DNA of 64,000 nucleotides, from positions 91,349,501 to 91,413,500 of the forward strand of contig CM027379.1 in NCBI GenBank assembly GCA_015680905.1, in the 5' to 3' direction. This stretch comes from Coptis chinensis (taxonomy: Eukaryota > Streptophyta > Magnoliopsida > Ranunculales > Ranunculaceae). The notes under the pieces were generated by a model. It ran no database searches. It was given only the letters and a program-made list of their open reading frames with translations, and was not told where the DNA came from. The translations under genes were made by a program, and so were the position numbers. How positions within the stretch are numbered: position 1 is the stretch's first letter; each line of letters starts with the position of its first letter. Below, one piece after another: positions 1 through 11,607 of this stretch.

Positions 1-698
1 GGAGGGAAAATTTGTCCTTTTGGTAAGCAATGCCAAGAATCATACATCAGAAATTTGTCAAGATTACAGAAATATAGATAAGAATAACTTACTAGATGGA
101 ATTATTGCTAGAGCCAATGCATTAGCTTCCTCTATAACAGTAGCATCAGGATATGCAGTAGAATGTAATCCCTACATACGAAGAATAAAATAAAGAATTG
201 ACAACATAACATAATATATCTATATACCACTAGATGAATACAAGATTTACCAGTAGATCTCCAGCATCAGGCTGATCTTGAGAAGCGACGTTCTTATGAG
301 GAGGGCCAAGCTCAAAGTCAGAAGAAATCTCATCAGCAGAAAACGAAGTTGGGTCACTAACAGATGGCTTATTTTCATCTGAAGTAGAAGGAACTTCTTC
401 TGGTTTGTATGTCAAAAGTAGTCGTTCCGGTAATTCCTGATTCAGGATGTCCAACAAACAAAATGAGGATGAAATATATGCTCAAAAAATACAGACATGT
501 CATCATGATAGGTTTTTCTTTCTTTCCGTTTAAAAAAAACAAACAATAAAAATGAAATCGTCATGAAAAAATGTCCTGTGAATAACCTATCTTACTGACC
601 AAGGGCTCTCTCGGAACAGAAACCATGCGTGGTGCCTCTCTTATGTATTCCTCCATTGTTGTTAGAACTTGGGGTGTGGGAGTTCTTAGGAATCGCGG
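1..698 (-). pseudogene. 3' exons of an ANTH-domain clathrin assembly protein (AP180/CALM-like), truncated
   Basis: Reading the minus strand, about 698-600 encodes TMEEYIREAPRMVSVPRE, the conserved end of the ANTH region in plant clathrin-assembly proteins. Exon 436-251 follows (ELPERLLLTYKPEEVPS, then an acidic/Ser-rich linker ending DAGDLL). Exon 171-93 encodes GLHSTAYPDATVIEEANALA, and a last piece starts at 16 and runs off the window. Acceptors end in AG and the 93 and 251 exons are followed by GTAAG/GTAAA donors. Phases join in frame if the donor after 600 is GTCAGT; a nearby GTAAGA would break the frame. Family members bind phosphoinositides through ANTH and clathrin through the tail. 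The ANTH domain itself should lie right of 700 but I see no coding there, so this looks like a gene fragment. It could still be the 3' end of a gene with a distant upstream exon. Confidence 0.7.
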
Positions 699-797
699 GC
701 AATCCCGAACGAAGGATTTGCTGTGTCGTTCCAGTCACTTAATTTGAATATAAGTTGATGATACAAATACCCGCTTAAAATTTGAATATAAAAGATG

Positions 798-813
798 TTG
801 GGCCTAGGCCCAA
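798..813. promoter_or_regulatory. Perfect 16-bp palindrome made of two opposed TGGGCC (site II-like) boxes
   Basis: TTGGGCCTAGGCCCAA is a perfect inverted repeat containing TGGGCC in both orientations. TGGGCY boxes are known as site II elements in plant promoters and are bound by TCP factors. It lies between the truncated clathrin-assembly exons and a region holding an exon-like block at 1663-1804, so it could be part of a promoter. No TATA box or start codon fixes a transcription start, so the role is inference. Confidence 0.35.
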
Positions 814-1662
814 TAGTACACGTAGAACTAAAACTAATGTGAGACATTTCCCTTCTTACTAAAAATGAGAGAGTTTACTGACTAAGCTCTCGGAGTGAGA
901 CTCTGGGTTTGAGGTTGCTGCTGCTGCTCCTTTGTTTGAGAATAGTTTAAAGGAGAAGAGAGCATTGGGGCATTGGATGTTTTTAGTCTTTTGTGGAGTT
1001 TGTTTGTTTATGGGTGTTTTGAAGTTTTGTGCTAATGGTTGGTTTGGATCTGCTGTTGAAAGAGCTGGAGGATCTTCTCAGATAAATTTATATATTTTAA
1101 CGTAAAAGGATTTATGGTTGGTTTTTATTTGTGTTCTATTTCTTTTTCTTATTATTGATATGATAATGTTCATATAGGCGTTTATGAAATATTGACATGT
1201 TCGTGGATAGCTAATGGGGTTTTGTTTAGGTGTAAGAATCAAATCCTTTTCTTTGTTGAGTATTTTCTGGATTGTGTGGGTTATTGGTTTAATGAAGATA
1301 TCAAATAGGCTTATGTTGATCTTTGAAGCTTAAGAGCATGTCATAGATTTGATTAATCAGGTATTATCCATTTTTATAACCAGTGTTTCTCTTCTGATTG
1401 TTTGCATTTCGGTACCAATTTCTTTTGAAAACCTGGATGAATTTGAAATTATTTTAAAATTTAGACAACTCAGTTTTTTTTTCAAAAATAAATCATTTGG
1501 CAAAAAACCAAATCCACTCCTCTTTTCGGTGTTCACCCGTACAAATAAAACCAAAAAAGAAACCCAGATAATCAAAAGAGCATCCTTCCCTATGTCAAAA
1601 CCTCACCAAAACAAAAATCTAGCTTGATAAAAACAAGACCTTGAATTGTTATTTTGTTGCAG

Positions 1663-1804
1663 GGCAATTATGGTGTTATTCATCAACAAAAATCTATTCC
1701 CATATTTCAAACTGCAACGGGAAAATTGGTTGAGGAATTGAAATCTTCCATGATGAAAGTGTTGTCTGTTCTTAACGGAAATGATGATCATGTTGCTCAT
1801 ACAG
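1663..1804 (+). other. Exon-like block of unknown gene
   Basis: This 142-nt open block is bounded by a good acceptor (TTTTGTTGCAG) and a good donor (G/GTGAGT). It encodes a peptide starting GNYGVIHQQKSIPIFQTATG and continuing with KLVEELKSSMMKVLSVLNG. The composition is protein-like, mixed charged and hydrophobic, suggesting a helix. I do not recognise the family. No matching neighbouring exons are evident; the block at 1349-1627 before it is low-complexity. It is probably another captured or decayed exon in a region ending at the Helitron terminus at 8866. Confidence 0.4.
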
Positions 1805-2868
1805 GTGAGTCATTAACTTTGGTGTTTTTAATTTCTTAACTTCGGGTATTTTTTTATAGGAATCTTTAGATGAGCTTAATTTTGAGGATCGATCATTGAT
1901 ATTTTCATTTCTAGACTTTATCTATGTCAATCACGCCTTAATAGCTTAATGAGTATCATTGCTAATTTCTTCTTTGTATGTTGAAATCTTTATTGCTTCA
2001 ATGGCCATGAGACCTGCCTGTGGCCATGTTGTCCCTACAAAGGTTTGAGCGTGCTTAAACCACTTTTAGTATCTTTTATTTCATATATCCTGTGACCGTT
2101 CACCATTCTAAACGACGAGAATATTACCAAGTTTTGAATATCAAAATGTCAGTGTACAGCCAGATCAATATCTCTTCATTGAAGCAGATGCAGGAATACA
2201 GGATCCCTTGATCTAAATGTTCTACTAGCAGGGTTACAGACTTACAGGATAAGGGCATTGTGGATCTTTAGACCAAGAAGTTGATAATGTAGGCATGATA
2301 GAAGCTTAAGAACCCAACAAAACTTTGATTGCGATACTGTTGTCAGTGCAATTGATGAGACTTTAGCTCCCCTACATTTTGAAGTCGTCAGTAGTGTTTC
2401 GAATGACAACTAAACGAATAAATAGTTTATTGGTCTTAGTTAGGCTCCATATTCTGAGTTGGATTATCTGCCTATCAACTTCTGAAGCTGCTTCTCTCCC
2501 CCCATCAGAATCGTACCGTGGGATCCCCTTGGCTGATTGCAGAAATTCCAACTCAGATTTTGGCAGTACATTGAGGATTTTAGATTATTGTATCGGTTTG
2601 TAACCATTGTAAAACACCAATTATTATGAATATTGCTAGGTACACTGGTTACTGGTACACAGTTGCAATGTTATTTTAGTCAATCCTTCAATCAAACATA
2701 TCTATTCACCAACCTTCCATGGAAAGTCTTGAGCCATGCAGATGACAGAACTATGCACCACAACAGAACTATGGTTCAAGGGAAAACTTTGGTCCAGATC
2801 CAGGTCCAGCCAAACCAAGAGTAGGAAGGAACTGTGGGTACAACAAAACTGTCCACCACAGCAAAAGT

Positions 2869-4260
2869 TTGCTCCAAGTCCAGCCGCACCTACCCCGTTT
2901 ACCCAAGGCTGGTGAGGTTAACACTGAAAATGAATCTGTTGCTGCTGAGCTTCAGGCTGATGTTGTCTCAGCTGCAATAGATCGTCGTGATGTCCCTGGC
3001 CGTGAGACTCCATTACATGTTGCTGTTCGCCTCCGTGATGCCACTTCTGCGGAGGTTCTTATGGCAGCAGGTGCTGATTGGAGCCTTCAGAATGAGCACG
3101 GTTGGAGTGCTCTTCAGGAAGCTGTGTGCACCCGCGAGGATTCCATTGCCATGATTATTGCACGCCACTACCAACCCCTTGCCTGGGCCAAATGGTGTCG
3201 CCACCTACCCAGGATTGTATCTTCTGTAGGCCGCATTCGTGATTTCTATATGTAGATAACATTCCATTTTCAGAGCTCAGTCATCCCTTTCATAGGTCGC
3301 ATTGCCCCATCAGACACCTATCGCATTTGGAAGCGTGGTTCGAATTTACGTGCTGATATGACCCTTGCTGGCTTTGATGGATTCCGCATCCAGCGCTCTG
3401 ACCAAACATTCCTCTTCCTTGGAGATGGTATCAGTTCAGACAATGGTACTATATCTTTAGCCCCAGGTTCTTTGATTGTTCTTTCTCACAAGGAGAAAGA
3501 AATTACAAATGCCCTTGAAGGTGCTGGGGCACAGCCAACAGAGTCTGAAGTTGCACATGAGGTAGCTTTGATGTCTCAGACTAACATGTATAGGCCTGGA
3601 ATCGATGTTACCCAAGCAGAACTCAATCCACAATTAAGTTGGCGTCGACAAGAGAGAACAGAGATGGTTGGAAGTTGGAAGGCAAAGGTCTATGATATGC
3701 TTCACGTTATGGTCAGTGTAAAGTCAAGGAGGGTTCCTGGTGCAATGACTGACGAGGAGCTTTTTGCAGCAGAGAGTGAGGAGAGGGTGGTAAATGGTGC
3801 CCATAACGTTGAAGAGTATGATGATGTTTTGACACCTGAGGAGAGGATGCAATTAGATTCGGCTCTCCGCATGGGCAATGCAGATGATATTGGTGATGCC
3901 GAGGATAGTGTGGCATTTGATGGCCAAGAGAATGGTGTAGTGAGTGGTTATGAAAATGTTGAAACAAATGGTGTTACCAAAGAGAAGAAAAGTTGGTTTG
4001 GGTGGAACAAGAAGGGGGGAAAGAATGGAACAGAAGACCCTGATGACTCAAAGATCCTAAAAAAGTTCTCAAAATTAGCACCAGAAGGCAGCAACCAGAA
4101 AACGGTTGATTATCAGAGGTCATTGTCTGAGTTGCAGCAGGAGGATATTATCAGTCACTCTATGGCCAAGAAGACCAAATTCTTAAAAGCTAAGAAAGCC
4201 AAGCTGGAATGTTGTACCATGTGCACCCCCTATGATAAGGCTCCTTTTAGAATAAGCTAA
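2869..4260 (+). pseudogene. Intron-free ankyrin-repeat / GPCR-chaperone domain protein (ANKRD13-like plant family), one internal stop
   Basis: One reading frame runs 2869-4260 (463 codons) and is broken only by TAG at 3253-3255, where the family has Glu after the RDFYM motif. Residues 45-105 hold ankyrin repeats (ETPLHVAVRL, ADWSLQNEHGWSALQEAV). From about residue 115 the frame follows the plant GPCR-chaperone domain (WAKWCRHLPRI, SDTYRIWKRGSNLRADMTL, MYRPGIDVTQAEL, RRVPGAMTDEEL). An acidic segment and a Lys-rich KKSWFGWNKK stretch come next. Plant members normally have several introns; none is present here, so a retrocopy is the best explanation, though no poly-A tail or target duplication was found. 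The N-terminal 30 or so residues and the C-terminal part of the chaperone domain are missing. Translation from a normal start would stop at codon 129. Family members are thought to help membrane-receptor traffic. Confidence 0.8.
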
Positions 4261-4878
4261 AGCAGTTCACCTCCACCTGCTGTTGCTAATAGAACCAAAT
4301 ATCTTCAGACCTCAAATCACAAGGCCTGCAGCAGTTTTGCCCTCAGTTGCTAAGAAGCAAACATCTTTCGTATTAGGGGTGGTCTGACAGATTTTAGTTC
4401 TGAACTTTTGTAATTTTAGTTTTGAAAATTCTTTTGTGTAATTTATCACATAGTAAGACCGCTCAGATTGAATGTGAAATGGAACTTCTGATCAAGTATG
4501 ATATTGGTAGACACTCCATATTTTAGTTCTGACATATATCAGAACAATAGAGTAGTTAGTTCTGAAGCTAAAGGAATTACCAATGGAAGTAACAAGCACA
4601 ACTTCTTGAATTGATGCATGAATAAAAACTACATAATCACTAACTAATCAGGATGTTAAACATGGTTTGAAAGTCATCCAGAAGATAGAGCATTCCTAAT
4701 GGCTGCAGTCTGCACTAATAGCATTTTCTAATAAGAGAAATCTGATTCAATTGGAACAAATTCGATCAGCAACAATATTATTTCCAAACTAATAAAATTG
4801 GTAAATCAAACTGGTAGTCAATCTTAAAAATGAGTAGAAGTGATCTCATTTGAGACAATAATACTACTACAATTGATC
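4261..4878. other. No gene recognised
   Basis: AT-rich sequence follows the ankyrin pseudogene, with short near-repeats of TTTTAGTTCTGA. It may contain the decayed 3' end of the retrocopy, but I see no coding or RNA signal. Confidence 0.5.
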
Positions 4879-5338
4879 TCATTTGAGTCTATGTCTATTG
4901 AGATTACTGAATCCTTGAATCAACACCATTGCATGTTCTCGCTCTATTACTTCTCCTACTCGATCTTCTTTCTTAAGTGTCCTAACCACGAAAATGTTTC
5001 CCTATACATACTCTGCCATTTTACTCCGAACGCAGGTTAACTACCAAACCTGTCAAAAAAAACATAAAACATTCAATTCAACAAAAATAAAAATTACGAG
5101 AAAAACAAAAAACGACGAGTAAATGATATAAAGGGAACAACCTCTTCATCAGATTCATCCAAATCAATATACTTCGTAAGAACTTCAACCAAATATTCCA
5201 TGCAGTTCAAGAAACTTAATCCTTCAAAGTTTTCCCTATAATACGCGCATAAATTATCCGCTTCATTATTTAACCAGAACATCTTTATAGCATACGAACG
5301 AATACCAATACTTCACAAAACAATAAATTAAAAATTAA

Positions 5339-5371
<33 letters not shown>

Positions 5372-5803
5372 CATCAAATTAATAACATTATAAGTAAATA
5401 AATTACAAATAAAAAAAAAAAAAAAAACTTACTCATCTAATCTGTTCCTCATCCTTAGAACCGATTGATGAGTTTCACTATTCGCGTAAACATTAGATTC
5501 ACCACGGTGTATACAACACCTCTTCTGCTTGATTTTTTTAATGAGATATTCAAAAAAATCAAAAACAGTCATACACTCATAATTATATCGAGCATGCGAT
5601 TTGGCAGACCATTTGTCTTTTGGAGAACAAAAAAAATTACGAAATTTACAAGAACAATCACTACAAAACATTAAAAAAAAAAAAAAAAAAAAAAAAACAA
5701 AAAAAAAAAACAGAAATTAGTAATCATAACAAATATAAACATGTAAACATAAAACAAAAAGAACTCAACTTACACTTCCATTTCGAACAAATTGCAAGAA
5801 AAC
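4879..5803 (-). CDS. Predicted multi-exon gene or gene fragment, unknown product
   Basis: Four minus-strand blocks join in frame with GT-AG borders: 5803-5774 (30 nt), 5660-5433 (donor GTAAGT), 5310-5142 (donor GTTGTT, weak) and 5001-4879 (stop TGA at 4881-4879). The joined peptide is rich in Cys, Tyr and charged residues. It contains FEMEVDCSCKFRNFFC, YNYECMTVFDFFEYL, LNNEADNLCAYYRENFEGL and VVRTLKKEDRVGEVIE. The CxC-x5-C cluster after an acidic FE motif is faintly like the SWIM finger of FAR1/FHY3-type proteins, but the final His is not visible, so I do not assign it. The phase agreement over three junctions argues for a real coding history. The 5' end is not found; an alternative start is the ATG at 5671. 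It lies upstream of the Helitron end at 8866 and may be captured. Confidence 0.45.
5341..5370. repeat. (TAA)n microsatellite
   Basis: About ten TAA units, inside the predicted intron between 5433 and 5310. Confidence 0.9.
5673..5710. repeat. Poly-A tract
   Basis: A near-uninterrupted A run of about 38 bases. On the minus strand it is the poly-T tract just before the acceptor at 5661. Confidence 0.9.
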
Positions 5804-5810
5804 CTGAAGA

Positions 5811-8800
5811 AAAAAATGGTACATTCAATATATCATGTATCAAAATAAACACATACAAGTATGTATTGAAGATTTGAACAAAACCGAGTTGGGTAGAAAT
5901 CAAGCCCCAAACCCACTAGAATTTTATTCAAAAATACAATATAGAGTGCATGTTTGCCATTCAATTTACCGTGTGTTTGATTCAGCCCATTCTAATTCGG
6001 ACATTCAAACTGTGAACACAGTGCTTTACCTTAAACAAATACAACTCAACACATTATATTTGAACAAAAAATAAACACGAAATTTCAAAATACACTTTTC
6101 TTATTATATATATACATATTCTTATAGTTCTAATATTCCATCACTCTCATCATCATCACCGGAAGAAAGAATCCCAACAATATTTGCTTCAGACGACTAA
6201 TGGGTTATCTAATGGGCTTTTTATGGGTTTTTTGAAAAATAAACAATGAGGTCCAAACAATTTAAAAAGTTCAACAAATTAATGGACTATATACACTATT
6301 CGTTTTTACTATAAACTACTGTGCAAAACTTGGTGAACAAACACACGACGCCGCGGCGCTGGTCACTTTAAGAACTACAGAAAATATTAGCACTCGAGAG
6401 ATTTGAGATCGACGAAGTGTATAAATTTGAAACGAAAGTCGAAAAATATGAAGTAGTAATGGCCGTTGAGCAAAGAAATTGCGCAATTATTGGAGTGGTG
6501 GCAAATAGCACCGGGACAACTGCCAATTATTACTAGAAACTCCAGTGCAAGTTTATACATGAACAAAAACTTATTAATAAATAATACTTTTACCAAACAC
6601 TTGCAAAGATGCAATCACATTTTTTCTTCATGCTTTACAACTTCAATTTGATACACCTAAATAGTAGATAAATAATAGTTCAATTAATAATAAAAAAATC
6701 GTTCTAATTCGTTCATTCTTTTTCCATCACAACTTAACGTTTTGAACTAAAAGTTCTTAATGGATTTCATAAAATACATACATATTTAAAAAATTTATTC
6801 AACCATATATTCATCTATCAAGGTAGCAGGCCCGACCATAAAATGTTTGCACTTATCCAATCTGAGAATATTGAAGCTCCTTCAAGGTAGATAACAATGG
6901 CAGAAAGATTATCGAAAAAAAAGATATGAAGTTGGTAGAAAGGGTAGTGAGTTTGGCATTCACAGATCCACTACTGCTATCATTAATGTACTTCTGTTCA
7001 GATGCTTCACTCAGATTGTAAATTGTAAGTAGATTCAAGCTTATGCTATGTGAATTTTATCTTATTAGTAGGGCTAATACGTATTTTTTGACATTTAAGC
7101 ATAATTAATTGACAACATCATCCATGTCTAAAAGATTAAGGTGAAAAAACAGGTTAATAAATCTCATTCTTTTATATTGTTTTGGTTTAGGGCAGTGTTT
7201 TGTTTGTATTTAGTTTGATTTTGTATATAATTGTTTTCGTAGATAAATTGTGTATCACATTTTTTTTTTCTTTTTTAACTTTGTTACCTTGCAAATTATA
7301 TTTCTAAATATCTTAAAATTGATCTTTAGCTCAATGGAAGAGCACTTGAGTGTGAAAATACATCTCAAGAGATAGATCAATAATAAATGTGGATTAGAAC
7401 TATTTGAATTATTGTTAAATGGACACACGAATAAAACCAGTGTGCCATGATGGCCGGACATCCTTACGTGGAACATTGAATATTATGAAACTTGCGCCGA
7501 ACATTGTTGTATTGTTGCAAGCTTTATATTTTTATATTGTTTGCAGTAGTAGGTATAATCAATTATAATTAAGTTTTTTATGCTCTTACATGAAAATAGG
7601 GAGATCCCAATAGATTTAAATGCGTAAACGTTGAGTCTTCAAATGCTACTTTGCAATTTTTGAATTTTACAGTTGAGTGCATATATGTAACTTTTGGAAA
7701 ATTTTAATTTAGTTTTGTAGTTAACTACCGCCTTTTTGGAGTTTAGACTTCGTTTGATATTTTAGAACATTGACATAAGATTTGGGCTACCATTTTGTAT
7801 GTAAAGTACTAATAATTTTGTAATCTATTAGCTTTTTGGATGTGTCCATAACCATGTTTTACCAACAAACACGGGACCGTTCTATAGATCGAGTTGCAGC
7901 TCAATTAAGTTATTAAGGTACATGTCGGCAACTCGATGGTTATTATAAGGTCTAAATATCTCAAAGAAATAAGTGTATGTGAAGTGGATCCAAATGTTCA
8001 AAGCTTCGACGAGGTTCAATGTATGGACCAATAATGCAAAATTGAACGTGCAACTCCGGATCGTAATGACCAAAAAGTAATTTATGTAAGGTGACCAAGT
8101 ATATGTTTGTGTAGGATTTTTAGTAAGCATGAAACCGGAATTGATGTTGATAGCAAAGAGACCAACATTTGTCAAGTAACAGCATAAGTTGTCATTGTTC
8201 AATTTTTTACTTTTGTTGTTTGACATCAAAAACATGTATTACTGATACATTAACATGTTGAAATTTTATTTTTGTTAGATGAACATAGTTAGTAATAGGT
8301 GTTAATGTGTTGTCCATTGTCTTCATCTTCTTTTGAACCATATATTAAGGTGGATAGTTGGTGCTACAAAACCCAGTAATTGGTTTCAACTTGCAAGTCT
8401 ATCAAAGAAACATCACAACAAATAGATTCCAATAATGGCAACGTATGGGGGTGCCAAATAGATTCCAATAATGGCAACGCATATAGTTGGTTATCTTAGA
8501 CTTCTCAATTAATCAGTACATCAATGTCTTCATAACTAACTTAGTCCCGTCAATTTTTTTTTATATTATTAGGTAGTAGTAGTATTAAGCCAAAAGTAAA
8601 CATAAATCAAACATCTTATTAAACTTAATAATTACCAAACAGTCTATCTTAGTTTTACCATTAGAGTAGTATAAAACACATATATAAAAAACTATTCGAT
8701 CATTATACATTTTTTAAATTATTTACAGATTTTGATTTATATGTTGAATTATATATTTCAATTTAAAATGGATTTGAAAGTAAGATTTTTGATACATAAT

Positions 8801-8830
8801 AATAAAATGAAAAAAATAAATTATATAAAA
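5811..8830. other. AT-rich region, no gene recognised
   Basis: Short reading frames on both strands (for example minus 8235-7882, 117 codons, rich in Asn, Tyr, Phe and Leu) have AT-driven composition and match nothing I know. The segment probably belongs to the Helitron ending at 8866, but its 5' TC end was not located. Confidence 0.4.
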
Positions 8831-8836
8831 ACGGTC

Positions 8837-8866
8837 CCCGTTCGTTGAACGGGTCCAAAAATCTAG
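8837..8866 (+). mobile_element. Helitron 3' terminus (hairpin plus CTAG)
   Basis: CCCGTTC (8837-8843), loop GTT, then GAACGGG (8847-8853) form a perfect 7-bp hairpin. Nine bases later comes CTAG (8863-8866) followed by host T. This is the Helitron 3' signature: a GC-rich hairpin about ten bases before CTRR, inserted between A and T. The element lies to the left and could include any of the gene fragments at 1-8800. The 5' end is not defined. Confidence 0.75.
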
Positions 8867-9236
8867 TGTAAATACCAAATAAGCCACCGAAGCAATTATT
8901 AAAGCCCACATTAGTACCTAGCAACTTGGACCACCAGATAAAACCTTTAGTCTCCATCTCTCACGCGAACAGGAGGAAGTTTCCCTTGAATTCCAACAGC
9001 ACAAAAGTGCGAGAATCGAACCAAATCGAACCAATCAAATATCCCAACCGACCATCTAATCACCCATGGGCTTAAACAATTATTTATAATTTCCTTTTTG
9101 TAGAAAAACAGTATCCAATTTATAATGAGAGACGTGAGCAGGTCGATCTTTTGGTTTCCAATTCGGTTTCGAATTTCACGCAACTCAACCAAATTAGATA
9201 CTTCTAATTCAAATCAAACTCTCAAAGTGAATCCAT

Positions 9237-9437
9237 TATATATAGAAGAGAGAAACAGTAAAAAGAGGAGTTCCAGAACACAGAAGACAGAGAACGGAGA
9301 GAGACAGAAAAATGGAGGAGGATTGGAGATGCACGGAAATCGAGAACGAGACGAAGGAAAGCCAAAGAGACTTCACTGCCGACATGAGTTCTCCTAACCT
9401 TTTCTTTATTTTCAATTCCATTATTATGAATTGCTAA
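9237..9437 (+). other. TATA box and short ORF, possible decayed gene start
   Basis: TATATATA at 9237-9244 is followed 68 bases later by ATG at 9312. That opens a 41-codon frame (MEEDWRCTEIENETKESQ...) ending at 9437. The purine-rich stretch between them is 5'-UTR-like. The peptide is hydrophilic for 30 residues and then becomes AT-driven, so the true exon may end near 9395. I do not recognise it. Confidence 0.3.
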
Positions 9438-10140
9438 ACTATTAGCTAGGGCTAAGATGAAGCCCTAGCCTTGATGTTATTATTTTGAGTTTGGGTTTTG
9501 ATGATTTCACTTAGATGTTAACCAATTAATCTTCGTTCAATATATTCACGATTGATAGTAGTTTATTCTTTCACTTTGTATGTCATGCATCCTTAGTCGT
9601 TTGAATATATATTATTATTGATCAAAGCTTGATTTAATTGCAAATATTAAATTTAGATATTATTCGTGCCGTAAAAAGACGGGTAATCTTTTATGTTTGA
9701 TTTTTAGTGCTGAATTTTGAAAGATGCTTTTATGTAAAAATAGTATTGTCACGATAAAATCCCGAGAAACACTAAATTCTCATTCGGATGTTTCTCGTAT
9801 TAATTTGAAACATTGAAACCTAATCTTAAAATATTTACTAAAAGGTTTAGTGGCGGAATCTAAAGTCCTAGTATTTCTCTCCAATCGTTCGTTTAATTTC
9901 AATTGTTTAATTTATTATTTTCATAAACGTAATTAAAATAATTAGCTTTAGTTAATAATAATTCCAAATTTCTATAAAACAACATTGTCGAATTAGGTTA
10001 GGTAATATTTTGGTACTCGTTTGTCCGAAGTAGCAATCCCTGTGGGATCGATCCGTTTGCCGCAACTATTTTCAACGATAGCTGTGCGCTTGCAGTTTAA
10101 CTAGGGTTAGATTAGTCTATTAATTTAGACTGATTAATTT
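9438..10140 (+). other. Possible LTR-derived sequence, no gene
   Basis: AT-rich sequence opening with a 9-bp hairpin (GCTAGGGCT ... AGCCCTAGC near 9446-9470). Near 10030-10100 a CCTGTGGGATCGATCC motif is followed by GTGCGCTTGCAGTTT, a combination I associate with the 3' part of plant gypsy-type LTRs. No second LTR, primer site or coding region accompanies it. Confidence 0.25.
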
Positions 10141-10513
10141 CCTACCAGTACACTATGTTCTCACATTGAGAACTCTTTGAATCGTACTCCCAGTCTGGTC
10201 CTTATATATTTGACTATTTGAGATAGCATTGTTTGAATTTGTCAATGACTCATAGTTGATTTATGGGTTTGCACTTTGCAGTATTTACTTTATCTCTCTG
10301 CAAAATAACATTTTCCCTTAAGAATTTTTATTAAATCACGTGTTCCCCTCCACTAAAATACTTTAAAAGAATGCAGATTGTTATAAAACTATGTAAAATT
10401 TTGAAGTGGAAGCAATATCTTTGTAAATTTTAAAGCCCAACTAATGGGTTGTAAAATGTACAATGTTTACCCGTATTATGATTGGTAGATGATTAATATA
10501 TTGTTTTGTGTAG

Positions 10514-10575
10514 GAAAGAAGCTTGCTGAAAGTATAGTCAAAGAAAAATTTGCAGCATGCATTAACCGAGTACTA
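10514..10575 (+). pseudogene. Single-exon fragment of a CutA (divalent-ion tolerance) gene
   Basis: After an acceptor (TTTTGTGTAG) the block reads KKLAESIVKEKFAACINRVL, the hallmark start of CutA proteins, where the family has a GKKLA..I..EKLAACVN pattern. CutA is a small trimeric alpha/beta protein, organellar in plants and linked to copper binding. Only about 20 codons remain. No following exon was found. Its place beside the C3HC zinc-finger fragment and upstream of the Helitron end at 14182 suggests capture. Confidence 0.6.
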
Positions 10576-10756
10576 GATGTGTGGTGTTCTTGAGTATAAT
10601 GTTCTTAATTAAACAGCGCCGATTGGAAACATAGTTCATCAAAATTAAGACCAGTTAGTACTCTTCTTTTGCAAGATGTATGCTTTGATCCCTTATGCCT
10701 AATTATTTCAATTATCTCTTATAATCCATGAACTGTATTGTAATTTATTAGTACTT

Positions 10757-11032
10757 TCATTTTTTGTGTCGATTTTGTAGGTTATGACAATAAAGTGGTG
10801 AATGTTTCATGAATACAATGCATCCTAACCTTTCGGATTGTGAGCCACAGGTAATTTGACTCCCAATCATACAATTACTATCTAGGACATGTTCATCGGT
10901 TATTACATACAAGTACTCAATCCCAGGTAATTCAGTCGTAGGATTCTCTCGAGATCGTGCAGATGCTTTCAAGATACATAAAACAATTAGACGCCACTTT
11001 AAAAAAGAATTTGTGATAGAACTACGAGCCAT
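10757..11032 (-). other. Coding-like minus-strand ORF, unknown
   Basis: A 91-codon frame with non-biased composition, including SARSRENPTTELPGIEYLYVI and NCMIGSQITCGSQSERLGC. Its look is more protein-like than the surrounding AT-driven frames. I cannot name a family. It sits between CutA and zinc-finger fragments but on the opposite strand, as expected if separate captured pieces were inserted in either direction. Confidence 0.35.
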
Positions 11033-11607
11033 AAAAACACAAAAATTGATTCTAAAACAAAAAAACCTTCGACCCCTTCAAAGTTTAAGCTATGAATCCT
11101 AAAACAACAAAAAACCTTCTAACCCTTCTAATAGTCCGCAAAATAAAAAACACCCAAAAGACCAAAATCCCACAAGTTCTCAACCGCCAAGATTGAAGAA
11201 CTCACGATTGACGAAGAAAGAAGCAGTTTAATCAGTCCATTGATCTGTAAGTTTTTTTTAGCATATTTATTTCACATCTATTCTGTATTTTTTGGGGCTT
11301 TGAAATCTATTCAATCTAAACTATAAACAACGTAATTTTTCTTCTTCTTTGAATAGAAATTCCAACAACCAATTAGCAATGTCAGTGCATTTTAAGATTG
11401 AATGAAGTACTTACCGTGTTGATTCTTACTGGTAATTAATTTTGCATTGCAGATCATGTTAACAATTGTTCTAAAAATATTTGCCAACTTATACAATTAG
11501 CTTGGCATAAAAAAAAAACAACTAGAGCCAATGATTTTTGCTATCATACTCTATATTCTCTGTGTGTGTGTGTGTGTTTTTTTTTGACTCCTATTTATTT
11601 TTTCCAG

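Noticed and set aside
2738-2868. Q/N/Y/G-rich stretch (QNYAPQQNYGSRENFGP in one frame) resembling the tail of plant organellar RNA-editing factors (MORF)
   Set aside because: Only about 17 low-complexity residues match. An in-frame stop precedes it and no MORF core domain is nearby. It may equally be the decayed 5' part of the ankyrin copy.
7326-7365. tRNA-like TAGCTCAATGGAAGAGC
   Set aside because: It resembles a D arm, but no T arm, matching acceptor stem or anticodon arm follows.
7882-8235. 117-codon minus-strand frame
   Set aside because: Asn/Tyr/Phe/Leu-rich translation of AT-rich DNA. No motif, no splice context, no coding-like codon pattern.
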